A DNA stretch of 29,469 bases from an uncultured Blautia sp. (GCA_934371915.1 CAKROE010000027.1:1-29469), one strand, 5' to 3'; shown: positions 1-7,762, counted from the stretch's first letter. Notes: a model not told the origin generated them from the letters alone. Numbers and translations: made by a program.

Positions 1-311
1 GTATGGAGCTGATTCGCCCGCTGTACTTAATCCGTGAGGCGGACATCATTCACTGGGCAAGTTATAATGACCTGCATTTTATCCAGTGTGCGTGCCGCTT
101 TACAGAGCACTGTGCATCCTGTGGCGGTACCGAAAAAGGTTCAAAGAGGGCTGAGATTAAAGAACTGATCCATGAACTTGCCCAGAAAGATCCGGTTATT
201 GAATATAATATTTTTCGAAGTGTGGAGAATGTCAACCTCAACACCGTTATCGGATATAAGCAGGATGGGGTACGGCATAACTTCCTCGATACTTATGATG
301 ATGTGAAATAA
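1..311 (+). CDS. TtcA/TilS-like PP-loop tRNA thiolation protein, C-terminal part
   Basis: The reading frame enters from the left edge, so the N-terminal ATPase part with the PP-loop is outside the window. The visible ~102 residues begin MELIRPLYLIREADI, which matches the IRPL..xREKDI segment that follows the active-site region of TtcA (2-thiocytidine-32 tRNA synthesis). A CAC pair and CASC follow, then a helical stretch with a charged KGSKRAEIKELIHEL segment, as in the TtcA C-terminal half. The family uses ATP to adenylate a tRNA base and then transfers sulfur. The ATG at position 3 is probably internal. The gene is unrelated in orientation or spacing to the sulfate operon that follows and is separated from it by a terminator. 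A different PP-loop tRNA or general adenylating enzyme remains possible because the ATPase half cannot be seen. Confidence 0.75.
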   Translation, partial: MELIRPLYLIREADIIHWASYNDLHFIQCACRFTEHCASCGGTEKGSKRAEIKELIHELAQKDPVIEYNIFRSVENVNLNTVIGYKQDGVRHNFLDTYDDVK

Positions 312-327
312 ATACAGGAATATAGAG

Positions 328-361
328 CAGCTGCTGTCGGAATGACAGCGGCTGTTTTTTC
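328..361 (+). terminator. Rho-independent terminator after the TtcA-like gene
   Basis: An 11 bp stem (CAGCTGCTGTC pairing with GACAGCGGCTG, one G-T wobble) with a 5-base loop is followed by six T residues. It lies 17 bases after the stop codon and isolates the upstream gene from the sulfate transporter operon. Confidence 0.9.
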
Positions 362-401
362 ATGAAATTTCAAGCTGTGCAAACGTTTTCTAATAAACAT
401 A

Positions 402-430
402 TTTAAAAGATAGGCTTATTGGTATATAAT
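402..430 (+). promoter_or_regulatory. Predicted promoter of the sulfate transporter operon
   Basis: TATAAT at 425-430 is preceded, 17 bases upstream, by TTTAAA at 402-407, a weak -35. A GGTAT element (421-425) overlaps the -10 box; GGTAT/ATACC elements also occur at the Rrf2 and metY promoters, which suggests common control. The start of translation is 64 bases downstream. Confidence 0.6.
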
Positions 431-493
431 GCCATTAACATAAAACATATCATTTACATATGTTATAAAAATAATCAACGGGGAGTGGCACAA

Positions 494-1510
494 ATGAAGA
501 AATTTCGAAACCTCTGTCTGGCAGCAGTTCTTGGAATCACCGCATTTGCAGGAGTCTGTTCCTACGATGCCGGAGCAGGAACGAATGTACATATTATTAA
601 TGTTTCTTATGATCCGACAAGAGAACTGTATGAATCCTATAATAAAATATTCAAAGAACACTGGAAAGAAAAAACAGGACAGGATGTCGATGTCATCCAG
701 TCACATGGAGGTTCCGGCAAACAGGCACTTGAAGTGATCAACGGACTTCAGGCAGATGTTGTGACACTGGCCCTTGAATATGATATTGATGCAATCGAAA
801 AATCCGGGATGATCCGGGATGGCTGGAAGGAGGAACTTCCTGATGACAGTGCACCCTATACATCGACGATTGTATTTCTTGTAAGAAAAGGTAATCCGAA
901 AAACATTCAGGACTGGAATGACCTGATTCGGGATGATGTGGATGTCATTACGCCAAATCCAAAAACATCCGGAGGCGCGCGCTGGAATTACCTTGCGGCA
1001 TGGGCATATGCACAGAAACAATACGACGGTGATGAAGCACAGATGGAAAATTTTATTAAAAAGTTATATCAGAATGTTCTCGTTCTGGATTCCGGTGCAA
1101 GAAGTGCAACAACCTCCTTTGCAGAAAACGGACAGGGAGATGTTCTGATTGCATGGGAAAATGAAGCTTTTCTCTCTGTGGCAGATGATCCGGATGAGTT
1201 TGAAATTGTGAATCCGAGCATCAGTGTACTTGCACAGCCGTCTGTAGCAGTTGTTGACGAAGTGGCAGAAAACCGTGGTACGGAAGAGGTTTCAAGAGAA
1301 TATCTGAATTATCTGTATTCTGATGATGCACAGCGCATTGCCGCACAGAATTATTATCGCCCGGTAAATAAACAGATCTTAAACGAATACAAAGATGTTT
1401 TTGACCTCAGCATGGAATTGAAGACCATCGATGATTTCGGAGGATGGCAGGAAGTGCAGCAGAAACATTTTGCAGACGGCGGAGTATTTGACAGAATTTA
1501 CGGCAACTAA
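494..1510 (+). CDS. sbp: Sulfate-binding periplasmic-type (extracellular) protein of the sulfate ABC transporter
   Basis: The product captures sulfate outside the membrane and delivers it to the CysTWA permease. The start at 494 (MKKFRNLCLAAVLG) is chosen over the in-frame ATG at 419 because it gives a basic N-terminus plus hydrophobic core typical of a signal peptide and sits behind a GGGGAG ribosome site; this yields 338 residues, the usual size. The diagnostic Sbp stretch is clear: SYDPTRELY, then QSHGGSGKQ and ADVVTLALEYDID. A cysteine occurs after the hydrophobic core (AGVC), but residues -1 to -3 are not a canonical lipobox, so lipid anchoring is uncertain. It is the first gene of a four-gene operon, and the permease genes follow within 20 bases. 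The downstream sulfate-activation genes make sulfate a much better substrate guess than molybdate or thiosulfate, although Sbp proteins can also take thiosulfate. Confidence 0.93.
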   Translation: MKKFRNLCLAAVLGITAFAGVCSYDAGAGTNVHIINVSYDPTRELYESYNKIFKEHWKEKTGQDVDVIQSHGGSGKQALEVINGLQADVVTLALEYDIDAIEKSGMIRDGWKEELPDDSAPYTSTIVFLVRKGNPKNIQDWNDLIRDDVDVITPNPKTSGGARWNYLAAWAYAQKQYDGDEAQMENFIKKLYQNVLVLDSGARSATTSFAENGQGDVLIAWENEAFLSVADDPDEFEIVNPSISVLAQPSVAVVDEVAENRGTEEVSREYLNYLYSDDAQRIAAQNYYRPVNKQILNEYKDVFDLSMELKTIDDFGGWQEVQQKHFADGGVFDRIYGN

Positions 1511-1529
1511 AAGATGAGGAGCGGATATT

Positions 1530-2366
1530 ATGAAAAAAAGTAAAAAAAGGGTGATTCCCGGATTTGGACTGACTATGGGAGTGACAATCACAATGCTGAG
1601 CATTATAGTCCTGATTCCGCTGGCATCGCTTGTGGTATATTCATCACAGCTCGGACTGAAAGAGTTTTTCGAAGTAATCACAAGAAAAAGAGTATTGTCC
1701 AGCTTTTACGTAAGTTTTATCACAGCACTTGGTGCATCACTGGTCAACGCTGTGATGGGAGTGATTCTTGCCTGGGTGCTGGTGCGTTATGAATTTCCCG
1801 GCAAACGGATCATGGACGGGATGATCGAACTTCCTTTTGCACTGCCGACTGCAGTAGCTGGTATTTCGCTCACATCTCTTACAGCAGACCAGGGACTGAT
1901 CGGAAGTTTTTTTGCAAAATTCGGTATCAAGATCGCCTATACCAAACTTGGCATTACATTTGCATTGATTTTTGTAGGAATTCCGTTTGTAGCAAGAGCG
2001 GTACAGCCTGTTCTTGAAAAACTGGATGGTTCTTATGAAGAAGCAGCACGTGTCATGGGTGCAAAACAGGGACTGATTTTTCGAAGAGTAATCCTGCCGG
2101 AACTTCTGCCGCCGCTTCTGACCGGAACGGGGCTTGCCTTCGGGCGCTGCCTCGGAGAATACGGAAGTGTTGTATTTATTGCCGGCAACCGTCCGTATGA
2201 AACAGAAATCACACCACTGATCATTATGTCAGAACTGCAGGAATTTGATTACCAGAGTGCAACATCTATTGCACTGGTCATGCTCATTGCATCGTTTTTA
2301 ATCTTATTTTTGATGAATCTGATGCAGGCACGTAATTCAAAAAGACTGAGAGGAGGAGCTATCTGA
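1530..2366 (+). CDS. cysT: Sulfate ABC transporter permease CysT (CysU)
   Basis: This 278-residue protein is one of two membrane subunits of the sulfate importer. It has an N-terminal hydrophobic segment after a lysine-rich start (MKKSKKR), then further membrane spans around residues 50-80, 90-120 and 130-160 and a C-terminal span near 245-265. The cytoplasmic EAA loop that contacts the ATPase is visible as EEAARVMGAKQGLIFRRVILPELLPPLLTGTG (middle of the protein), with the conserved EAA..G..........LP pattern. ELPFALPTAVAGI is typical of CysT. It overlaps cysW by one base (TGATG), implying translational coupling. Confidence 0.93.
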   Translation: MKKSKKRVIPGFGLTMGVTITMLSIIVLIPLASLVVYSSQLGLKEFFEVITRKRVLSSFYVSFITALGASLVNAVMGVILAWVLVRYEFPGKRIMDGMIELPFALPTAVAGISLTSLTADQGLIGSFFAKFGIKIAYTKLGITFALIFVGIPFVARAVQPVLEKLDGSYEEAARVMGAKQGLIFRRVILPELLPPLLTGTGLAFGRCLGEYGSVVFIAGNRPYETEITPLIIMSELQEFDYQSATSIALVMLIASFLILFLMNLMQARNSKRLRGGAI

Positions 2367-3190
2367 TGGAAAATCATAAAACAGAATCAAAAGCAGTAAA
2401 ATATCTGCTGATCGGAATCAGTGTCCTCTTTCTTTTGGTGATGCTGGTGCTGCCCTTGTTTGTTGTTGTTACAGAGGCATTAAAAAAAGGCTGGCAGATT
2501 TATGTTGAAGCAGTGACAGATTCTTATACGATTGATGCACTGATGCTGACTCTGAAGGCAACAGTCATTGCAGTTTTATGCAATACATTTTTCGGACTGT
2601 GCGCAGCCTGGGCAGTGACGAGATTTCAGTTTAAAGGAAAAAAAATCCTGACTACGTTGATCGATGTACCGGTTACCGTATCTCCGATTATTGCAGGTCT
2701 TATCTATCTGCTTGTCTTCGGAAAACAGAGTGTTTTGTACCCATATCTGCAAAAAGCAGGGATACAGATTGTATTTGCAGTGCCGGGAATTATTCTGGCA
2801 ACAGTATTTGTAACGTTTCCGTTTGTCTTTCGCGAACTTCTTCCGGTGCTGGAATCCATCGGAACAGATGAAGAAGAAGCAGCGGCATTGATGGGCGCAA
2901 AAGGCTGGACGATTTTTTCGAAGATTACATTTCCACATATCAAATGGGCACTTCTGTACGGCATCGTCTTGTGTACGGCAAGGGCAATGGGAGAATTTGG
3001 CGCTGTATCAGTATTATCCGGACATCTCAGAGGACTTACAAATACATTGCCGCTGCATGTGGAAATTTTATTTAATGAATTTCAGTATGTACCGGCATTC
3101 GCAGTATCATCTGTTTTGGTGATCATGGCTGTCATTCTTCTGATCATACGAAGTATCATGGAACATCGGGGCAAAAAGGAGGAAGCATAA
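2366..3190 (+). CDS. cysW: Sulfate ABC transporter permease CysW
   Basis: This 274-residue second membrane subunit pairs with CysT to form the sulfate channel. Hydrophobic segments are seen near residues 12-35, 60-85, 100-120, 130-150, 190-215 and 240-265. The EAA loop is EEEAAALMGAKGWTIFSKITFP, and DVPVTVSPIIAGLIYLL is characteristic of CysW. Its start overlaps the cysT stop by one base and its stop overlaps the cysA start by one base (TAATG), so the three proteins are very likely made in fixed proportion. Confidence 0.93.
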   Translation: MENHKTESKAVKYLLIGISVLFLLVMLVLPLFVVVTEALKKGWQIYVEAVTDSYTIDALMLTLKATVIAVLCNTFFGLCAAWAVTRFQFKGKKILTTLIDVPVTVSPIIAGLIYLLVFGKQSVLYPYLQKAGIQIVFAVPGIILATVFVTFPFVFRELLPVLESIGTDEEEAAALMGAKGWTIFSKITFPHIKWALLYGIVLCTARAMGEFGAVSVLSGHLRGLTNTLPLHVEILFNEFQYVPAFAVSSVLVIMAVILLIIRSIMEHRGKKEEA

Positions 3191-4248
3191 TGTACGTGGA
3201 ATTAAAAGACATCAATAAGACTTTTGGAGATTATAAGGCATCGGATCATGTTTCCTTCGGAATCGAAAAGGGAAAACTGATCGGACTTTTAGGACCGAGC
3301 GGAAGCGGAAAAACAACGATCCTGCGCATGATCGCCGGATTGGAACAGCCGGACAGTGGCGAGATCATCATAGATGGAAGAGTAGTCAATGATATTCCGG
3401 CCAGCGAGAGAGGCATTGGTTTTGTATTCCAGAGTTATGCACTGTTTCGCTATATGACAGTTTACGATAACATTGCATTTGGTCTGAAAGTGCAGAAGGC
3501 TGACAAAACTTATATCAAAAAAAGAGTAACGGAGCTGATCGAACTGATCGGCCTGAAAGGACTTGAAAAAAGATATCCGAGCCAGCTTTCCGGTGGACAG
3601 AGACAGAGGGTTGCTTTTGCCAGGGCACTTGCACCGAATCCGCAGCTTCTGCTTCTGGACGAACCGTTTGCTGCAATTGATGCAAAAATCCGTCAGGAAC
3701 TTCGCACATGGCTGAAAGACATGATTGAAAAACTCGGTATCACCAGTATTTTTGTCACACATGACCAGGATGAGGCAATTGAAGTTGCCGATGAGATCAT
3801 CATTACAAACAGAGGTCACATTGAGCAGAAGGGAAGCCCGGTGGAAGTATACCAGAGCCCGGAAACTGCTTTCAGTGCTTCTTTCTTCGGACAGGCAGCG
3901 ATTGTGAAGGATTATCACATTTTTAACTATTTTGAAGATATTGCCGGAGCAGAGCATGCAATCGTCCGTCCGGAATTTGTCAAAGTGACCAGAAAAAATG
4001 AAGTGCAGAAATACAAAAGTTCTGCATCGGAAGCAGTGGTAGAACGTGTCGCCTTCCGCGGCAGCTATTTTGAACTTGGACTGAAAGTGGGAGATGTCCG
4101 GTTGAGCGCGCGAAGGGGACTGGATGAAACGCTTGTACATACAGGGGAGACAGTAGACGTTTTTGTACAGCGTATTTTTGTTATAAAAGAAAACAAAGTT
4201 TATGCGTTGGAAAACAGTTCGGCAAGAGAAGATTATCTGGTGATCTGA
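3190..4248 (+). CDS. cysA: Sulfate ABC transporter ATP-binding protein CysA
   Basis: The product is the ATPase that powers the CysTW importer. All nucleotide-binding motifs are present: Walker A GPSGSGKT (residues 35-42), Q-loop near Q81, signature LSGGQRQR (133-140), Walker B LLLLDEP and the H-loop HDQDE (H191). Length is 352 residues. After about residue 235 comes a C-terminal regulatory, TOBE-like region (AIVRPEF... and FELGLKVGDVRLSARR). The YALFRYMTVYDNIAFGL segment is the form typical of sulfate/CysA ATPases (YALFRHMTV). A GGAGG site precedes the ATG by about 7 bases. It is the last gene of the transporter operon; the Rrf2 regulator follows with its own promoter. Confidence 0.95.
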   Translation: MYVELKDINKTFGDYKASDHVSFGIEKGKLIGLLGPSGSGKTTILRMIAGLEQPDSGEIIIDGRVVNDIPASERGIGFVFQSYALFRYMTVYDNIAFGLKVQKADKTYIKKRVTELIELIGLKGLEKRYPSQLSGGQRQRVAFARALAPNPQLLLLDEPFAAIDAKIRQELRTWLKDMIEKLGITSIFVTHDQDEAIEVADEIIITNRGHIEQKGSPVEVYQSPETAFSASFFGQAAIVKDYHIFNYFEDIAGAEHAIVRPEFVKVTRKNEVQKYKSSASEAVVERVAFRGSYFELGLKVGDVRLSARRGLDETLVHTGETVDVFVQRIFVIKENKVYALENSSAREDYLVI

Positions 4249-4257
4249 CGATATTAC

Positions 4258-4292
4258 TTGTTTTCCCTATAACCTTGTAGTATAATAGGTAT
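4258..4292 (+). promoter_or_regulatory. Promoter of the Rrf2 regulator with possible self-operator
   Basis: TTGTTT (4258-4263) and TATAAT (4281-4286) are separated by exactly 17 bases. An interrupted palindrome, CCTAT ... ATAGG, spans the spacer and -10 box, and the octamer ATAGGTAT (4285-4292) occurs in the opposite orientation (ATACCTAT, 4877-4884) in the metY promoter. Autoregulation is inferred. Confidence 0.75.
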
Positions 4293-4308
4293 ATATGGAG
4301 GGATTTAC

Positions 4309-4740
4309 ATGAAAATATCAACAAGAGGACGTTATGCACTTCGTGTTATGCTGGATCTTGCAGAGCATAACAATGGAGAATATATTCCGTTAATGGACAT
4401 TGCGAAAAGACAGGAGATTTCCGAAAAATATCTGGAATCCATTGTATCTGTACTGAGTAAACAGAAGTTTGTAAAGGCATTACGCGGAAAAGGTGGCGGA
4501 TATCGTCTGGCCAAAACTCCGGCAGAATATACGATCGGCAGTATTTTAAGAATTACAGAAGGCTCAATGGCACCGGTAGCATGTCTTGATGACCATCCGA
4601 ATCAGTGCGAGAGGGCATCATCCTGCAAGACATTACAGATGTGGGAAAATTTTTACAAGTTGATCAATGAATATTTTGACGGAATCACACTGGAAGATCT
4701 GCTTGAACAAAATTCAGATATGGGTGATTATGTAATCTGA
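4309..4740 (+). CDS. Rrf2-family transcriptional regulator (CymR/IscR-like)
   Basis: This 143-residue DNA-binding regulator has the standard Rrf2 start MKISTRGRYALRVMLDLA, a winged helix with recognition segment ISEKYLESIVSVLSKQKFV (about residues 37-55), and the wing GKGGGYRLAK (61-69). Three cysteines, C92, C100 and C106, lie where IscR carries its Fe-S ligands, but the spacing here is C-x7-C-x5-C against C-x5-C-x5-C in IscR. A cofactor is therefore possible but not shown. In Bacillus and Staphylococcus the relative CymR represses sulfur-uptake and cysteine/methionine genes with CysK as a partner. Position between the sulfate importer and the metY operon, and shared ATAGGTAT/ATACCTAT elements in the promoters, argue that it controls both. 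Which signal it senses cannot be read from the sequence. Confidence 0.9.
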   Translation: MKISTRGRYALRVMLDLAEHNNGEYIPLMDIAKRQEISEKYLESIVSVLSKQKFVKALRGKGGGYRLAKTPAEYTIGSILRITEGSMAPVACLDDHPNQCERASSCKTLQMWENFYKLINEYFDGITLEDLLEQNSDMGDYVI

Positions 4741-4785
4741 GACAGGACGAATTTTGCAAGTATAACGAGTCCGTAAAAGAAGTAA

Positions 4786-4828
4786 AACAGGACAGATTTG
4801 TCATTGAACTGATCTGATCCTGTTTTTT
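4786..4828 (+). terminator. Rho-independent terminator after the Rrf2 gene
   Basis: The arms AACAGGACAGAT and ATCTGATCCTGTT pair over 12 bp with a single bulged base, and are followed by a run of T residues (4823-4828). It separates the regulator from the metY operon. Confidence 0.85.
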
Positions 4829-4876
4829 AATGGCCGTGTTATCCTGCAAAAGGAAAAAAATGGAAAAAAACATACA

Positions 4877-4918
4877 ATACCTATTGACATGGTATGTTTA
4901 TGGGTATATAGTAATACC
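4877..4918 (+). promoter_or_regulatory. metY operon promoter overlapped by an ATACC/GGTAT operator
   Basis: TTGACA (4884-4889) and TATAGT (4907-4912) are spaced by 17 bases. Four half-sites surround and overlap them: ATACC at 4877, GGTAT at 4891, GGTAT at 4903 and ATACC at 4914, making one inverted pair with a 9-base gap over the -35 and a second pair with a 6-base gap over the -10. A repressor bound here would occlude polymerase; the adjacent Rrf2 protein is the obvious candidate (inference). Confidence 0.8.
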
Positions 4919-4950
4919 AACAAAAAGAAAGGACATAAAGGAGCACAGGA

Positions 4951-6204
4951 ATGAAAGAATACGGTTTTAATACAACTTTGCTTCATGGGACAGAGGAGAC
5001 AAATCCTTTTGGCGCGACACAGGTTCCGGTCTACCAGTCCAGTGCATTCCGTCATGATACAGCAGAGGAACTCGAAAAGATTTTTGCAAATAAACGGGCC
5101 GGATATTCATATACAAGAATCAACAATCCGACAGTTGAAGCTTTTGAGAAACGAATGACGAAACTTGAAGGCGGTATTGGAAGTGTAGCATGTGCGTCAG
5201 GAATGGCAGCACTGACTATGGCTCTTATGAATATCCTGCAGAGCGGTGATCATGTAGTTGCAGCTGCCGGGCTTTATGGAGGGACAGTAGAACTTCTGGA
5301 CGAACTTAAAGCATATGGAATTACAACAACTTATGTACAGGATAATACACCACAGGCATTTGAAACAGAGATTACAGATCAGACCAGAGTAGTCTTTGCA
5401 GAGACGATCGGGAATCCAAAGCTTGATGTCACAGATATTCAGGGTGTGGCGGAAATCACACACAGACATGAAATTCCGTTTCTGGTAGATAATACAGTTG
5501 CAACCCCATACCTGATCAATCCATTGAAGCTTGGAGCAGATATCGTGATTCATTCCTCCTCAAAATATATAAACGGGAGCAGTGATGCGATCAGCGGGAT
5601 CCTGATCAGCGGCGGAAAATTCAAATGGAATGTGGAGAAATTTCCGGGTATGGCAGAATTTAAGAAATTTGGTCCATTTGCATATCTTGCGAAATTACGA
5701 AACGGATTATTCCGAAGCATGGGTGCCTGTCTGGCACCGCAGAATGCATTTTTGAATACGCTTGGACTTGAAACACTGGGACTTCGAATGCAGCAGCACT
5801 GTAGTAACGCCATGGAGCTGGCGGAGTTTTTGAAAGAACTTGGGCATGGAATTACTGTTTCCTATCCCGGTCTTTCGGAACATCCATATCATGAGATTGC
5901 GGCAAAACAGTTCCATGGTGGGTACGGAGCAATCATTACATTAAGAACAGGAAGCAGAGAACGTGCTTTTCGAATCCTGAATGAACTGAGGATCCCATGG
6001 CTGGTATCAAATATAGGAGATACGAAAACACTTGCGATTCATCCATCCAGCACAATTGCGGCACATCTGACACAGGAAGAAAAAGAACTTTCCGGTGTAT
6101 ACGATGATATGATTCGAATCAGTGTGGGAATAGAAGATATTGAAGATTTAAAAGAAGATTTCAGAAGAGTAATAGAAGGAGAGGACGAAAATGGCGAAAG
6201 TTGA
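4951..6204 (+). CDS. metY: O-acetylhomoserine sulfhydrylase (MetY), PLP enzyme
   Basis: The 417-residue product belongs to the Cys/Met-metabolism PLP family and most resembles MetY, which replaces the acetate of O-acetylhomoserine with sulfide to give homocysteine. Visible features are the N-terminal QVPVYQSSAF, the YSYTRINNPT phosphate-binding region, LYGGT (109-113), the PLP-contacting D180 in VDNT, and the Schiff-base lysine K205 in SSSKYINGSSD. Length fits MetY (about 420-430) better than MetB/MetC (about 380-400). It leads the operon, followed by sulfite reductase (14-base overlap), and clusters with a ThiS-like carrier, an E1 enzyme and a JAMM protease; in Wolinella succinogenes MetY uses the carrier thiocarboxylate as its sulfur donor. 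No homoserine O-acetyltransferase is in the window. Confidence 0.92.
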   Translation: MKEYGFNTTLLHGTEETNPFGATQVPVYQSSAFRHDTAEELEKIFANKRAGYSYTRINNPTVEAFEKRMTKLEGGIGSVACASGMAALTMALMNILQSGDHVVAAAGLYGGTVELLDELKAYGITTTYVQDNTPQAFETEITDQTRVVFAETIGNPKLDVTDIQGVAEITHRHEIPFLVDNTVATPYLINPLKLGADIVIHSSSKYINGSSDAISGILISGGKFKWNVEKFPGMAEFKKFGPFAYLAKLRNGLFRSMGACLAPQNAFLNTLGLETLGLRMQQHCSNAMELAEFLKELGHGITVSYPGLSEHPYHEIAAKQFHGGYGAIITLRTGSRERAFRILNELRIPWLVSNIGDTKTLAIHPSSTIAAHLTQEEKELSGVYDDMIRISVGIEDIEDLKEDFRRVIEGEDENGES

Positions 6205-7054
6205 TTATGCAACATTAAAAAAAGGCGGCTTTATGCGTCAGAAACAGAAAAACAATTTTTCTCTGAGACTTGCCTGCGTCGGTGGTGCACTTACCGCTGA
6301 AAACCTCAAAAAAATTGCAGAGGTTGCGGAGAAATACGGAGATGGTTACGTACATCTGACATCCAGACAGGGTGTAGAGATTCCTTTTATTAAATTAGAT
6401 GATATTGATGATGTGACTGCAGATCTTGCTAAGGGCGGATGCCGCCCGGGTGTCTGCGGACCGCGCGTTCGAACCGTGACAGCATGTCAGGGAAATGCAG
6501 TCTGTCCGAGTGGAAATATCAATAGTTATGATATAGCTGTTAAATTAAATGAAAGATATTTTGGACGTGAGCTTCCGCATAAATTCAAATTTGGTGTAAC
6601 AGGCTGTCAGAACAACTGCCTCAAAGCCGAAGAAAATGATGTGGGAATCAAGGGAGCTGCACAGATCAGCTGGAAAGAGGATACCTGTATTCACTGTGGT
6701 GTCTGTGAAAAAGCCTGCAGGGAAGAAGCAATTACTTTCCAGGATGACAAGCTTGTGATCGATGCTCAGAAATGTAATTACTGCGGACGCTGCGCAAAAT
6801 CCTGTCCGGTAGATGCCTGGGACGTAAATGAAGCATTTCTTGTATCATTTGGCGGTACTTTTGGAAATCATATCAGTAAAGGAAGAGAATTCCTTCCGCT
6901 GATAACATCCGAAGAACAGCTTTTCCGTGTGACAGATGCAGCAATTCAGTTTTTTGCAGATCATGCAAATGCAGGAGAGCGATTCAAATTTACAATTGAC
7001 AGAGTTGGAGAAGAAAAACTGTACGAAGTACTGAAAGGAGCTTATGATGGCTGA
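6191..7054 (+). CDS. Siroheme sulfite reductase with built-in two-[4Fe-4S] ferredoxin domain
   Basis: This 287-residue protein should reduce sulfite to sulfide with six electrons. Residues 1-80 form the nitrite/sulfite reductase ferredoxin-like half domain (YVHLTSRQGVEIPF). The siroheme-[4Fe-4S] ligands are C99-x5-C105 (ACQGNAVC) and C139-x3-C143 (GCQNNC). A ferredoxin insert follows with C166, C169, C172, C176 and C195, C198, C201, C205, suited to two [4Fe-4S] clusters. It resembles AsrC-type anaerobic or DsrAB-like small sulfite reductases more than the ~570-residue CysI. The start overlaps the end of metY by 14 bases behind a GGAGAGG site. No flavoprotein partner such as AsrB or CysJ is nearby, so ferredoxin may be the electron donor (inference). 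The siroheme it needs can be made by the hem operon at 20877-27274. Confidence 0.88.
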   Translation: MAKVDYATLKKGGFMRQKQKNNFSLRLACVGGALTAENLKKIAEVAEKYGDGYVHLTSRQGVEIPFIKLDDIDDVTADLAKGGCRPGVCGPRVRTVTACQGNAVCPSGNINSYDIAVKLNERYFGRELPHKFKFGVTGCQNNCLKAEENDVGIKGAAQISWKEDTCIHCGVCEKACREEAITFQDDKLVIDAQKCNYCGRCAKSCPVDAWDVNEAFLVSFGGTFGNHISKGREFLPLITSEEQLFRVTDAAIQFFADHANAGERFKFTIDRVGEEKLYEVLKGAYDG

Positions 7055-7295
7055 TTAGAAGATTGATGATACTGTAGATATTACAGATGTTGTCTGCCCG
7101 GTAACATTTGTAAAAGCAAAGGTTGCACTCGAGGAACTGGACGATGGACAGATCCTTGCAGTCCGTATGAATAACGGAGAACCGGTACAGAATGTACCGC
7201 GAAGCATTAAAGAAGAAGGACATCAGATTCTGAAACTCACTGACAACGGGGATGATACATTTACCCTGATTGTTAAGAAAGTAGAGGATGAATGA
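7047..7295 (+). pseudogene. TusA-like sulfur-transfer protein, interrupted by an amber codon at position 4
   Basis: Reading from the ATG at 7047 gives Met-Ala-Asp, then TAG at 7056-7058, then an uninterrupted 79-codon frame to TGA at 7293-7295. The part after the stop is a recognisable TusA/SirA-family protein: it carries the CPxT variant of the catalytic motif (VVCPVTFVKAKVALEEL), a middle VPRSIKEEGHQIL segment and a beta-strand end TFTLIVKKVEDE. A GGAG ribosome site (7037-7040) is 6 bases before the ATG, and the start overlaps the sulfite reductase stop, just as an intact operon gene would. TusA proteins relay persulfide sulfur between partners. The single-base change from AAG, CAG or GAG to TAG would account for it. 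Either the gene is dead, the strain reads through or reinitiates, or the base is a sequencing error. The only in-frame ATG after the stop lies beyond the catalytic cysteine. Confidence 0.85.
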
Positions 7296-7296
7296 T

Positions 7297-7614
7297 ATGG
7301 CACTCAGAATCAATGCAGAGTACTTTGAAGAAAAGGTGTTAAAAGCAGACAAGCCGGTTCTTGTGGATTTCTATTCCGACAGCTGTATCCCGTGCAAACA
7401 GATGGCAGGAATCCTCGGTGACATCGAAGACGAGAATGAAGATGATATTTACATCTACAAAGTAAATGTGAATTACGATAAAGAACTGGCTAAGAAATAC
7501 AAAGTCATGTCTGCCCCGACAGTGATCTGCTTCGTAAATGGAGAAGCAAAAGGAAAGACTGTAGGACTGAAAGAACAGGAAGAAATAGAAGAGTTGTTTG
7601 AAGAGTATGTTTGA
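7297..7614 (+). CDS. Thioredoxin-family protein
   Basis: This 105-residue protein has the thioredoxin fold order: KPVLVDFYSDSC, the redox motif C30-I-P-C33, and the cis-proline loop MSAPTVICF followed by a G-rich strand. The active site CIPC differs from the usual CGPC, so its redox potential or partner may differ. The start at 7297 is chosen over 7288 because the GAGG site at 7284-7287 is 9 bases before 7297 but touches 7288. It begins one base after the broken tusA stop, so it belongs to the metY operon. A role in supplying reducing equivalents to APS reductase or keeping the sulfur carrier cysteine partners reduced is plausible, but AprAB-type enzymes do not need thioredoxin, so the exact job is open. 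Confidence 0.9.
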   Translation: MALRINAEYFEEKVLKADKPVLVDFYSDSCIPCKQMAGILGDIEDENEDDIYIYKVNVNYDKELAKKYKVMSAPTVICFVNGEAKGKTVGLKEQEEIEELFEEYV

Positions 7615-7617
7615 TAA

Positions 7618-7762
7618 GTTTACGTGTGTCAGATAAATATTTCATCGAAGATACGCTCTCGCTGCCTTCGACTGGCAGCAGTACGTAAGAAACCAAAATA
7701 CGGTTTCTCAGTACTGGCCGTCTCAGAGCATCTTCTCCCGAAATATTTATCCACACACTGAA
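7618..7762 (+). repeat. Structured ~140 bp repeat, copy 1 (forward)
   Basis: First of four copies. Ends pair with one another (GATAAATATTTC near the left end with GAAATATTTATC near the right). Inside are a second stem (GAAGAT-ACGCTCT with AGAGC-ATCTTC), a hairpin GCTGCC/GGCAGC with loop TTCGACT, and a hairpin AGAAACC/GGTTTCT. The overall shape is a cloverleaf with two arms. It starts three bases after the thioredoxin stop and breaks the tight spacing of the operon. Confidence 0.88.

Noticed and set aside
3289..4140. 283-codon open frame on the minus strand opposite cysA
   Set aside because: Shadow frame; composition is unlike real proteins and cysA has all ABC motifs.
7056..7058. TAG in tusA as a pyrrolysine codon
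   Set aside because: No sign of pyrrolysine genes in the window, and the codon is at a non-catalytic N-terminal position. A point change or error is simpler.
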